A DNA stretch of 64,000 nucleotides from Colicola sp016286205 (GTDB taxonomy: Bacteria > Bacteroidota > Bacteroidia > Bacteroidales > Paludibacteraceae), in contig JAEESF010000002.1 of NCBI GenBank assembly GCA_016286205.1, positions 62,001 through 126,000 on the forward strand. Direction: 5' to 3'. Shown in pieces: positions 50,831 to 58,994 of this stretch (the first letter of the stretch is position 1; every line of letters starts with the position of its first letter). The position numbers and the translations under genes were made by a program. A model generated the notes under the pieces. The model was not told the origin of the DNA, made no database searches, and saw only the letters and a program-made list of their open reading frames with translations.

Positions 50831-52068
50831 AAAATACCCAAACTTTTTATCATATTTTATCAAATGGTGTCAAAATCGTGCATCGATGGACTCCTTCTCC
50901 GGTGGCATATATAGGCGTGATGGTTGGCGCGGGGACGCGCGATGAGAATCCAGAAGAAAATGGAATGGCGCACTACATCGAACATTGCCTATTCAAAGGC
51001 ACCGCGCACCATTCGGCTCGTCAGATAATTCGCGCGGTGGAAGGAATTGGCGGTGAAATAAATGCCTACACAACCAAAGAAGAAACAACATTCTATGCAG
51101 CCATAACAACCGAACATATTCAGTTGACACTCCATCTGATAGCGGAAATGCTGCAAGAGCCTGCGTTCAAGAAAGAAGAAACAGACAAAGAGCGGATGGT
51201 GATTCTGGATGAGATAGAAAGTTACAACGACAGTCCTAGCGAATTGATATATGATGACTTTGAGAATCTGCTCTTCGCGGGCACGTCGCTCGCGCGTCCT
51301 ATATTAGGTACACGTAAAACGCTGAGACACATTTCATCGAAGCCATCGTACGCGAAACAATGGATGGCGGAGCATTATTCTCCGGAGAGAATGGTTGTTT
51401 TCTGTCAGGGAGACGTGAAACCGGAGAAGATTTTCCACCTGGCAGAGAAAGAATTCGGGCTGATGGAGAAGAAAGTCTCGTGTTTGTCTCGTGATTGTCT
51501 CGGTAAAGTCTCGACCACAAATCGCGTTGCCGCCTACAAAAAACACACGCACCAGATACATGCGATGGTGGGAAATCATGCCTATCCGTTAGGACATAAG
51601 AATCAGTTGGCGATGTTTCTGCTAAACAATATTCTAGGCGGAGGCAGTTTGAACAGCCGGCTGAATCTGAGTTTGCGCGAAGCGAAAGGACTGGTTTATA
51701 CCGTTGAGTCGAATTATACTCCGCTGAGCGACACGGGTTATTGGTGCATTTACTGGGCATGCGAACCTGAGCATTATATGCAAAGTCTAGGTCTGGTACG
51801 CGACGAACTAGAGAAACTCTGCACTACCCCATTAAGTGAAAACGCCGTTCGGCGCGCTTTGCAACAACTGCGCGGCCAGATGGCTATTTCGGCTCAGAAT
51901 CAAGAGAACAGCGCGCTAGCAATGGCAAAATCGATGTTATATTTTGGTCATGCGCCTGTTTGGGAAGAGACATTCCGCAAAATTGAGCAAACAACTTCAG
52001 CCCAATTACAGGAGATCAGTAGGGAGGTTTTGCAACCAGACCAAATTTTCACTCTGACTTACGAATGA
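50824..52068 (+). CDS. M16 family zinc protease (pitrilysin-like)
   Basis: 414 aa, the mitochondrial-processing-peptidase-like form. Seen: the inverted zinc motif HYIEH (His50, Glu53, His54), downstream acidic ligand region KERMVILDEIES, and the C-terminal GGGSLNSRLNLSLREAKGLVY of the inactive half-domain. An 11-bp tandem repeat encodes residues 218-230 (VSCLSRDCLGKVS) between strands. No signal peptide is visible, so it acts inside the cell or is exported otherwise. No promoter on this strand could be found; the divergent tRNA promoter overlaps its start. Confidence 0.93.
   Translation: MQENTQTFYHILSNGVKIVHRWTPSPVAYIGVMVGAGTRDENPEENGMAHYIEHCLFKGTAHHSARQIIRAVEGIGGEINAYTTKEETTFYAAITTEHIQLTLHLIAEMLQEPAFKKEETDKERMVILDEIESYNDSPSELIYDDFENLLFAGTSLARPILGTRKTLRHISSKPSYAKQWMAEHYSPERMVVFCQGDVKPEKIFHLAEKEFGLMEKKVSCLSRDCLGKVSTTNRVAAYKKHTHQIHAMVGNHAYPLGHKNQLAMFLLNNILGGGSLNSRLNLSLREAKGLVYTVESNYTPLSDTGYWCIYWACEPEHYMQSLGLVRDELEKLCTTPLSENAVRRALQQLRGQMAISAQNQENSALAMAKSMLYFGHAPVWEETFRKIEQTTSAQLQEISREVLQPDQIFTLTYE
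51475..51512 (+). repeat. In-frame 11-bp tandem repeat in the M16 protease gene
   Basis: After GTCTC (51475-51479): GTGTTTGTCTC, GTGATTGTCTC, GGTAAAGTCTC. These are the same 11-mers as in the intergenic arrays at 20127, 35188 and 58553. Confidence 0.95.
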
Positions 52069-52192
52069 ATTGCATTTGGCAATAAAAAATGCAAAAGATG
52101 ATGTATTTTTGCTATTTTTTGGCCATTTTTGCTAACTAAATGCAACAAAATACAGATTTTTACGCAAAAAACTGCATTTTTTAAGGTAAATA

Positions 52193-52224
52193 TTTGGCCA
52201 TATCAGAAAAAAGCAGTACCTTTG
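52193..52224 (+). promoter_or_regulatory. Promoter of the SusC operon
   Basis: TTTG at 52193-52196 and TACCTTTG at 52217-52224, spaced 20 bp; the ATG lies about 45 nt downstream. The 52069-52192 stretch is AT-rich with no gene seen. Confidence 0.75.
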
Positions 52225-52275
52225 CGCGAATTTTTGTTTATTACGACAAATATCCATAACAAATTATAACAAACA

Positions 52276-55200
52276 ATGAAGAAGATTTTAACACTAATGT
52301 TTCTTGCGTTGAGCGTATGTGTGTTTGCTCAACAGCAGGTAAGCGGTGTGGTAGTCGACTCGAATGGTGACCCAATACCTGGTGCCAGCATTCAGGCAAA
52401 AGGCACCACACAGGGAACGATCTCGGACTACGATGGTAAGTTTGAGATGAGCGTTCCAGAGTCTGTGAAGACGCTGGTCGTTAGTTTCGTTGGTATGGCC
52501 ACTCAGGAAGTAGCCGCCGGTAAGAACATCCGCGTTGTGTTGGCAGAGAACACCGAGGTGATCCAAGAAATTGTGGTTACCGGTTATGGTGATGTTCTGA
52601 AAGGCACTTTTGATGGTTCTGCTCAAGCCGTAAAGGCCGAGGACATTGAGAAGAAGAATCCTTCGGATGTAACGAAAGCATTGGCCGGTGAGGTTGCCGG
52701 TGTGCAAGTTGTTACTTCGAGCGGTCAGCCTGGAACCATCGGAAGCATCCGTATCCGTGGTATTGGTTCTATCTCGGCTAGCAGCAGTCCTCTGTACGTG
52801 GTGGATGGTATTCCATTGGATGCCGGTTCTATCAGTTCGATTGACCCGGGCGATATTGCCAGCACTACGATTCTGAAAGACGCAACCGCAACTTCGTTGT
52901 ATGGTAGCCGTGGTGCCAACGGCGTTGTGTTGATTACCACCAAGAAAGGTAGTTCGAACGGCGACGAAGGTAAGATTGAGATTGACGTGAAGGCCGGTGC
53001 TAACATGCGTTTGCTGCCGATGTACGATGTGATTGACACGCCGGAAGATTATGTGCTGATGGCATGGCAGAGTTTGTATGGCGAATATCGTTATGCTAAG
53101 AGTCAGAACGAGACCAAGTCTGTTAAATACGCTAACGAACACTTGTTTGTAAAGAAAGGTGTTGGTCTTCCTGCAACATACAACATTTGGGATCAAGCAG
53201 GTAGCGTGCTGATCAATGCATTTGATGCAGCAGGTAATGTAAATCCTACGTTTGACTACGCAGGTGCACATCGCCGCGGCTCATATAATGACATGGAAAG
53301 TTGGTACAACACCCTATTCCACAATGGTTTGAAACTAGAAGCAACTGCTAAGATCAGCGGTGGCAACGAGAAACTGAACTACTACACCAGTTTTGGTTAC
53401 TTGAAAGATGAAGGTTACTATACCGCTTCTGATTTCCAACGTTTCAACACTCGTGCTAACATCAACTATCAGCCAAAGAAATGGTTGAAGGGTGGTTTGA
53501 ACATCCAATACGCTTATGCACGCATCAGCAACCCTGTCCAGGACGATGAGGCTGCTAACAATGGTTTCCTCTTCGTTCAACAGATTCCGTCGATTTACCC
53601 TGTATATCGTCGTGATGCAGAGGGCAATATTGTAAATGATCCCAAAACCGGAGGTAAGATGTACGATTATGGCGAGCCTCTGGTAGCCGGAGAAAAGGGC
53701 CGTCCTTACAGCTATGGCATCAACCCAGCCGGTGCATTGGCCTGGGATAAGCAACAGACAGTTCGTCATCAGACTGTGGCCAACGCATTCTTGGAGTTCA
53801 AGCTCTATGAGGGTTTGAAATTTACCATCAATGCCGGTTTGCAATACATGAACAACCGTATCAATGCGTTGACGAACAAGTTCTACGGTGATGCTGCCGG
53901 TATCGGTCGTGTTGCCAATACGCAATACAACTACTTTGCATTCACCAGCAATCAATTGTTGGAATACAGCAAGACATTCAACGAGCACAACATCCGCGTG
54001 ATGGCAGGTCACGAGACCACATATTACAACTACAACATGCAGTATGGCTACAAGAAGAACATTGTTGAGGATAACGTAATTGAGTTGAGTAATGGTGTCA
54101 GCATGGATGGTGTAGAAGGTTACGCACGCACGAGCACTCTGGAGTCTGCCCTAGCAACTGTTTCATATGGATATGATGAACGCTATCATATCACAGCCAA
54201 TTATCGTGCTGATGGTAGTAGCAAGTTCGCAAAAGGCCACCGTTGGGGTCACTTCGGTTCTGTCGGTGCTTCATGGTCCTTCACAAACGAACACTTCATG
54301 GAAGGTACCACTGCTGCCGAGTGGATTAAAGATGGTAAACTCCGTTTAAGCTGGGGTGTACTGGGTAACCAAGATATTGGTGACATGCTATTTACCGATA
54401 AATATAACGTCGAGAATGTGGATGGAGCAAAGGCATATGTATGGAGCTATAAAGGTAATCCTGATTTGACATGGGAGCGTACCAGCACCATCGACCTTGG
54501 TTTGGAATTCGGTATCAGCAAGTACTTGAACATCGAGTTGGACTACTTCTACAAGAAAACCGACAACATGCTCTTCCCGCGCTATGTCGCTCCTTCTCTG
54601 GGTTACGGAGGTTACTACGTGAATGATGCTGCGATGGAGAACCAAGGATTTGAGTTCGAATTGAAAGCTCATGCACTGGATATGCGTAATATCAAGTTGG
54701 ATATTCGCTGGAATGGTGGTCTGTATCGCAACAAGATGTTGCAAATGCCTATCGATGGTTATGATGAGAATGGCGACCCTGTTCGTATGGTTATGTCCGG
54801 TGGTATGTCGGTTGGACACTCGACCGCAGACTGGTACATGATGCACTACGAAGGTGTGAACGAGGATGGTGTTGCCACCTATACTGCATACTACGATGCG
54901 ACCAAGGGTGGATTTGGTACCACTTCGGCTGATTTGATTGACGACGGTGCAACCGGTGACAACTACATCAGTTCTGTATATGAATACAAACTGAAGCACC
55001 CGAATGCAGATATCCGCGAGACTAGTGTATTTGGCAAGCAGACCACATATGCAGGTAGCAATTACGTTGGTAAGAGCTACATGCCAGACCTGGACGGTGG
55101 TTTCGGAATCGATTTCGAGGCATACGGTGTAACGCTGAGCGTTAGCTGCAGTTACCGTATCGGTGGTTACGGCTACGATAACAACTACGCACTATTGATG

Positions 55201-55572
55201 CACAACGATGTAGTTGGTTCTCGTAACTGGCACAAGGATATGCTCCAGGCATGGAACGAAAACAACAAAGGTAGCAATATCCCACGTCTGTCTAATGGCG
55301 CAGATGATTACGCGAATGCATCCAGCGATCGTTTCTTGACCAGCAACTCGTTCTTAAGTCTGAACAACATCAACCTCGGTTACAAATTCCCGAAGAAGTT
55401 GATTGAGAAAATCAAATTGAACAACCTGCAATTGTGGGTAGCTGCTGACAACCTGGCAATCGCTTCTGCACGTAAGGGTTACAACCCGATGATGTCCTTC
55501 GCGGGAACCAATGCTTACGCAGATTATAGCCCACAGTCAACAGTAATGGGTGGTATTAAAATTCAGTTCTAA
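52276..55572 (+). CDS. SusC/RagA-type TonB-dependent outer-membrane transporter
   Basis: 1098 aa. Signal peptide (about 18 residues), carboxypeptidase-regulatory-like domain (QQVSGVVVDSNGDPIPGASI ... YDGKFEMSVPES), TonB box region EIVVTGYGD (about 98-106), plug domain (IRIRGIGSISASSSPLYVVD, TSLYGSRGANGVVLITTK) and a large barrel ending KIQF. It would pump oligomers bound by the SusD partner into the periplasm using the ExbB/ExbD/TonB complex. No anti-sigma/sigma pair was found beside it. Substrate unknown. Confidence 0.95.
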   Translation: MKKILTLMFLALSVCVFAQQQVSGVVVDSNGDPIPGASIQAKGTTQGTISDYDGKFEMSVPESVKTLVVSFVGMATQEVAAGKNIRVVLAENTEVIQEIVVTGYGDVLKGTFDGSAQAVKAEDIEKKNPSDVTKALAGEVAGVQVVTSSGQPGTIGSIRIRGIGSISASSSPLYVVDGIPLDAGSISSIDPGDIASTTILKDATATSLYGSRGANGVVLITTKKGSSNGDEGKIEIDVKAGANMRLLPMYDVIDTPEDYVLMAWQSLYGEYRYAKSQNETKSVKYANEHLFVKKGVGLPATYNIWDQAGSVLINAFDAAGNVNPTFDYAGAHRRGSYNDMESWYNTLFHNGLKLEATAKISGGNEKLNYYTSFGYLKDEGYYTASDFQRFNTRANINYQPKKWLKGGLNIQYAYARISNPVQDDEAANNGFLFVQQIPSIYPVYRRDAEGNIVNDPKTGGKMYDYGEPLVAGEKGRPYSYGINPAGALAWDKQQTVRHQTVANAFLEFKLYEGLKFTINAGLQYMNNRINALTNKFYGDAAGIGRVANTQYNYFAFTSNQLLEYSKTFNEHNIRVMAGHETTYYNYNMQYGYKKNIVEDNVIELSNGVSMDGVEGYARTSTLESALATVSYGYDERYHITANYRADGSSKFAKGHRWGHFGSVGASWSFTNEHFMEGTTAAEWIKDGKLRLSWGVLGNQDIGDMLFTDKYNVENVDGAKAYVWSYKGNPDLTWERTSTIDLGLEFGISKYLNIELDYFYKKTDNMLFPRYVAPSLGYGGYYVNDAAMENQGFEFELKAHALDMRNIKLDIRWNGGLYRNKMLQMPIDGYDENGDPVRMVMSGGMSVGHSTADWYMMHYEGVNEDGVATYTAYYDATKGGFGTTSADLIDDGATGDNYISSVYEYKLKHPNADIRETSVFGKQTTYAGSNYVGKSYMPDLDGGFGIDFEAYGVTLSVSCSYRIGGYGYDNNYALLMHNDVVGSRNWHKDMLQAWNENNKGSNIPRLSNGADDYANASSDRFLTSNSFLSLNNINLGYKFPKKLIEKIKLNNLQLWVAADNLAIASARKGYNPMMSFAGTNAYADYSPQSTVMGGIKIQF

Positions 55573-55593
55573 CCAAAAGAGGAGATTACAATT

Positions 55594-57204
55594 ATGAAAA
55601 ACGTAAAATATTTATTTGCAACTATTGCGTTGGGTTTGGTTCTCACCTCTTGCGGTGACAGTTTCTTAACCAAATACCCAGAAGGTGGCGTACTGCTGCA
55701 AGATCAATTTTCAAAATTGTCAGACAACCTACAGGGTTCCATTATGGGAATCTACTCCAAGATGTACGAATATGGAGGGGATCATGATGCCTTTGGTCAG
55801 CGCGCCATTGATATGTACGGTGATATCCAGTCCGGTGATATGGCAATGTCCAGCTCCGACTACGGATGGTTTGAGAATTACGAGCGTGGTTATTTTTACT
55901 CTTACGCACGAGGTTATATCTGGTCGTACTATTACGACATGTTAAACCTGATTAACATTAGTGCAATTGCAGTAGAAGAGAACGTTCCTGCAATTACCGC
56001 TGCTATGAGTGGTGGGGAACTGACTGAGTCCATCAAGCTGTGGGGTTATTACTACGGTCAAATCCTTGCCTTGCGTGGTTGGGCATATGCCGGTTTGCTG
56101 CAATACTACTGCGACCCAATGGATATGCTTACCAATCCGATGAATCAGGAATTATCTATTCCTGTTTACACCGAGACAGAGGTAAAGAGCGGCCAAATGG
56201 GTGCTCCGCGTGCCACGGTAGAAGAAGTGTATAATCGCATCTACGACGACTTGTCCTTGGCTATTGACCTGCTTGATTTCTACGGCCCACTTAATACACG
56301 TGGCTCGAAACTGGAGGTTGATGCAGATGTAGCTCGTGTCATCCTGGCTTATGCGATGTTGAATCACGGAGATAAGTCCGCCAAGATAGCCGGAGGTAAG
56401 AACGCTTACGAGATTGCCATTGAGCAAGCAGAGGCTGTTATTGCAGGCGGTAAGTATCCGATGATGAAGTGCGCCGAGTTGACAACGACCGGTTTCATGG
56501 ATTCGAATGCCAAAAACTGGATGTGGGCAGAGAACGTAACCGTAGAGAATACGACTGCACTGGCATCCTTCTTCGGTCAAGTGGACATCCACACCTACAG
56601 TTACGCTGCTGCAGGTGACACCAAGGGTATTGATAGCCGACTCTATCATGAGATTGACTCTCTCGGTTGGGATGCACGTATTCAGTGGTTCAACGACGGA
56701 ACCGGTTCACACCCATACTGCCCAGAAGGCAAGTTCTACAATCCAAAGACCAAAGACGAAACGGCATTGGATAAGGTTGACCGCGACTGGTTGTGCGACA
56801 ATATCTTCATGCGCGTGGAAGTGGCTTACTTGATTGCTGCTGAAGCAGCATGGGCAAACGGAGACGAGGCTACGGCTGTTAACTACTTGACTCAACTTTG
56901 CGACGAACGTGTATTGGAAGGTAAAGAGACTGAGTACGCTGCATGGAAAAGCTCTCTGACCGGCGATGCACTGAAGGCCGCCCTGATTTACAACTGGCGT
57001 GTTGAGATGTGGGGTGAAGGTTACGGACTACAGACACTGCGTCGTTTGAGCAAGACTGTTAAATTGGGTTCGAACCACTTGAGTCGTGCTAACCAAGAAA
57101 TCAATATTGCGAGCGATAAGATTCAGTTCCAATGCGAGATTCCTTCGAGCGAGACTCGTTACAACCCGTATCTGAACAACAGAAATTTGACCAACAAGAA
57201 TTAA
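55594..57204 (+). CDS. SusD/RagB family nutrient-binding lipoprotein
   Basis: 536 aa. Lipobox LTSC (about Cys20), then the SusD_RagB architecture: SFLTKYPEGGVLLQDQFSK, TPR-like helices including GYYYGQILALRGWAYAGLLQYY, RVEVAYLIAAEAAWANGDEA, and the C-terminal RRLSKTVKLGSNHLSRANQ with FQCEIPSSETRYNPYL. It caps the SusC barrel and binds substrate at the surface. Starts 21 nt after susC. No close substrate assignment is possible. Confidence 0.93.
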   Translation: MKNVKYLFATIALGLVLTSCGDSFLTKYPEGGVLLQDQFSKLSDNLQGSIMGIYSKMYEYGGDHDAFGQRAIDMYGDIQSGDMAMSSSDYGWFENYERGYFYSYARGYIWSYYYDMLNLINISAIAVEENVPAITAAMSGGELTESIKLWGYYYGQILALRGWAYAGLLQYYCDPMDMLTNPMNQELSIPVYTETEVKSGQMGAPRATVEEVYNRIYDDLSLAIDLLDFYGPLNTRGSKLEVDADVARVILAYAMLNHGDKSAKIAGGKNAYEIAIEQAEAVIAGGKYPMMKCAELTTTGFMDSNAKNWMWAENVTVENTTALASFFGQVDIHTYSYAAAGDTKGIDSRLYHEIDSLGWDARIQWFNDGTGSHPYCPEGKFYNPKTKDETALDKVDRDWLCDNIFMRVEVAYLIAAEAAWANGDEATAVNYLTQLCDERVLEGKETEYAAWKSSLTGDALKAALIYNWRVEMWGEGYGLQTLRRLSKTVKLGSNHLSRANQEINIASDKIQFQCEIPSSETRYNPYLNNRNLTNKN

Positions 57205-57284
57205 TAATCTATCGACTATTCAGAAGAAAAGTCTTTAAGAACAAACAATAACAATTCACTTTATTAACTAAAACAATCATCATT

Positions 57285-58484
57285 ATGAAAAAGTATCTGA
57301 TTGTATTGGCCGTTGCCTTAGTAGCTTTGGCAGGCTGTAAAGAGAAAGAGGGTTCCTACTCCTCCATCAAAATTAAACAAGCAGAGGTTTCTATCGGTGT
57401 TGGCGAGAGCGCTAAACTGAATCTTCTGTACGAGCCAACCACTCTGGAGGCTCCGAAGGTAACATGGGCTTCTAGCAACACAGACGTAGCTACTGTAGAT
57501 CAAAACGGTAACGTTACCGGTGTCGCTTTTGGTGAAGCAAACATCACCGCTACTCTTGACAAACTGAGTGCAGTATGTCATGTAAGCGTAAAAGACGCCT
57601 ATTCCTTGGTAGAATGGGACGTTGCATGTATTTGGGGTATCAACAAGACTCCGTTGAGCGATGATACCGTTGAGGTAACACTTAAGAGCGGGGAGGTCGT
57701 ACACTGTGTACCTATTATGGCACAATTCCGTGTTTGGAGCTCCGGTCTTACTTTTGACGCAGAAGACGAAGCCGGTGGAAAACTTTACCTCGCAGGCGAA
57801 GGATTTCTCGCCATGTTCAATGGTAGCGCATTGTTAATCACCGACTCCCTCGACGCCAAAGGTCCAAACTTCTACTATGTAGGTCGCGATGAATTCCGCG
57901 TAGTATCGGCAGACGAATATGATGCCACACAAGCTAAGTATGCATACTGTGCTCCTGCAGGTGTAAAAGACCTGGACGCTGAAGCTCTCTTCAACTACTG
58001 GTTCGGTCCAGACTCTGTCGAATTCCCACAACCTTGGTATGGTGCAGAAATCATGTGGCTGAATGCTGACTCGCTGACTTACAGCGGAATCACTGAGTAC
58101 GGTGAACCATTGGCTGCTTTCTTGGGCGAAGGTCGCTTTGTTGATGGTGGTATGAATGAGGATAACACCATTCAATATCCTGCTACAGAATTTGACTTTG
58201 ATGTAAACTGGTTCGACTGCTTGGGAGAAGGTGGCGACACATTCAGTTTCCGTGGCTTGAAGGCTTTTGTTGCTCTGGACGAAGAGACCGAGCAAAACTA
58301 TTGGGATATCGTATCCCCATTCGAATGGGCTGACACCTTCACACGTCACTACACTCTGCTTCCTGAGTCTGCTAGCCGCGCTAACAAAGGCTACACAATT
58401 CGTCCTGTTGACAAGACAAGACCTATCACGATGCCGAAACTGCGTTACAAAGCAAGTGACACCAAAGTTCTTAAAAGAAAATAA
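57285..58484 (+). CDS. Lipoprotein with Big_2 Ig-like domain
   Basis: 399 aa. Signal peptide with lipobox LAGC (Cys18). A Big_2 domain occupies about residues 27-105 (KQAEVSIGVGESAKLNLLYEP, VTWASSNTDVATVDQNGNVTG, ANITATLDKLSAVCHVSV). The rest has repeated acidic/aromatic segments (YAYCAPAGVKDLDAEALFNY, NWFDCLGEGGDTFSF) with no catalytic motif seen. Third gene of the SusC/D operon, so probably a surface glycan- or peptide-binding accessory. Followed by a terminator. Confidence 0.82.
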   Translation: MKKYLIVLAVALVALAGCKEKEGSYSSIKIKQAEVSIGVGESAKLNLLYEPTTLEAPKVTWASSNTDVATVDQNGNVTGVAFGEANITATLDKLSAVCHVSVKDAYSLVEWDVACIWGINKTPLSDDTVEVTLKSGEVVHCVPIMAQFRVWSSGLTFDAEDEAGGKLYLAGEGFLAMFNGSALLITDSLDAKGPNFYYVGRDEFRVVSADEYDATQAKYAYCAPAGVKDLDAEALFNYWFGPDSVEFPQPWYGAEIMWLNADSLTYSGITEYGEPLAAFLGEGRFVDGGMNEDNTIQYPATEFDFDVNWFDCLGEGGDTFSFRGLKAFVALDEETEQNYWDIVSPFEWADTFTRHYTLLPESASRANKGYTIRPVDKTRPITMPKLRYKASDTKVLKRK

Positions 58485-58504
58485 TAGTTAGGTGTATATT
58501 TACA

Positions 58505-58541
58505 AAAGCGGGCGGCCAATGGTCGCCTGCTTTGTTTCTCA
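58505..58541 (+). terminator. Terminator after the SusC/D operon
   Basis: A 13-bp stem (AAAGCGGGCGGCC with GGTCGCCTGCTTT, two G-U pairs), loop AAT, followed by GTTTCTC. The T-tail is weak. Confidence 0.7.
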
Positions 58542-58552
58542 ATAGCGCTCTT

Positions 58553-58637
58553 GTGATTGTCTCGGTAATGTCTCGTGATTGTCTCGGTAGTAAATTGGTG
58601 ATATATACATAGTATATATAAATGTGCAGTTTTTGAC
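58553..58637 (+). repeat. 11-bp tandem array plus palindrome (intergenic element copy 5)
   Basis: Units GTGATTGTCTC, GGTAATGTCTC, GTGATTGTCTC (58553-58585), then GGTAGTAAATT, palindrome at 58601-58619 (arms ATATATAC, centre ATA) and AAATGTGCAGTTTTTGACA. Spacer, palindrome and right flank match copy 3 at 35188. Confidence 0.93.
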
Positions 58638-58642
58638 AAGCA

Positions 58643-58935
58643 GAAAAAAAGTCCTAAAAGATTTGCATATTTGCAATTTTTGTAGTAATTTCGGACTCCG
58701 CCTGATTGTAGGCACTCTGAATCAACGCACGATTCTCGACTACAATCTTCCCCCGAAATTCCGTTCGCGTCTTGCGGTACATACGAAGATTTAGGACTTT
58801 CCTTTGCCACGGCCATGCCGCCTCAATTATTGGCAGCCTCCGTTTCTGATGGATTAGCACTACTCTATCCACAGAATACGGAGACTACCAATAATCGCAA
58901 GCAGAGCTTGCGCAGCAAAAAAAAATCCTAAAAGA
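58643..58935. other. Unexplained block flanked by duplicated promoter-like sequence
   Basis: TCCTAAAAGATTTGCATAT with TGCAATTTTTGTAGTAA (from 58652) recurs as TCCTAAAAGATTTGCGTAT with the same second segment (from 58926). The upstream copy has TTTG (58662-58665), then 20 bp later TAATTTCG, which breaks the consensus. Between the copies are about 230 bp with an open minus-strand frame of 72 codons, no recognised product, and a perfect hairpin CGCAAGC/GCTTGCG at 58895-58911. Confidence 0.5.
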
Positions 58936-58967
58936 TTTGCGTATGTGCAATTTTTGTAGTAACTTTG
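58936..58967 (+). promoter_or_regulatory. Promoter of the M6 protease gene
   Basis: TTTG at 58936-58939 and TAACTTTG at 58960-58967, spaced 20 bp; the ATG follows at 58995. Confidence 0.75.
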
Positions 58968-58994
58968 CAGCGTAATTTGGAATATTGTGCGCAT

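Noticed and set aside
58654..58872. 72-codon minus-strand frame as a gene
   Set aside because: No recognised product, start within an unexplained block and overlap with the degenerate promoter copy; listed only as part of the block.
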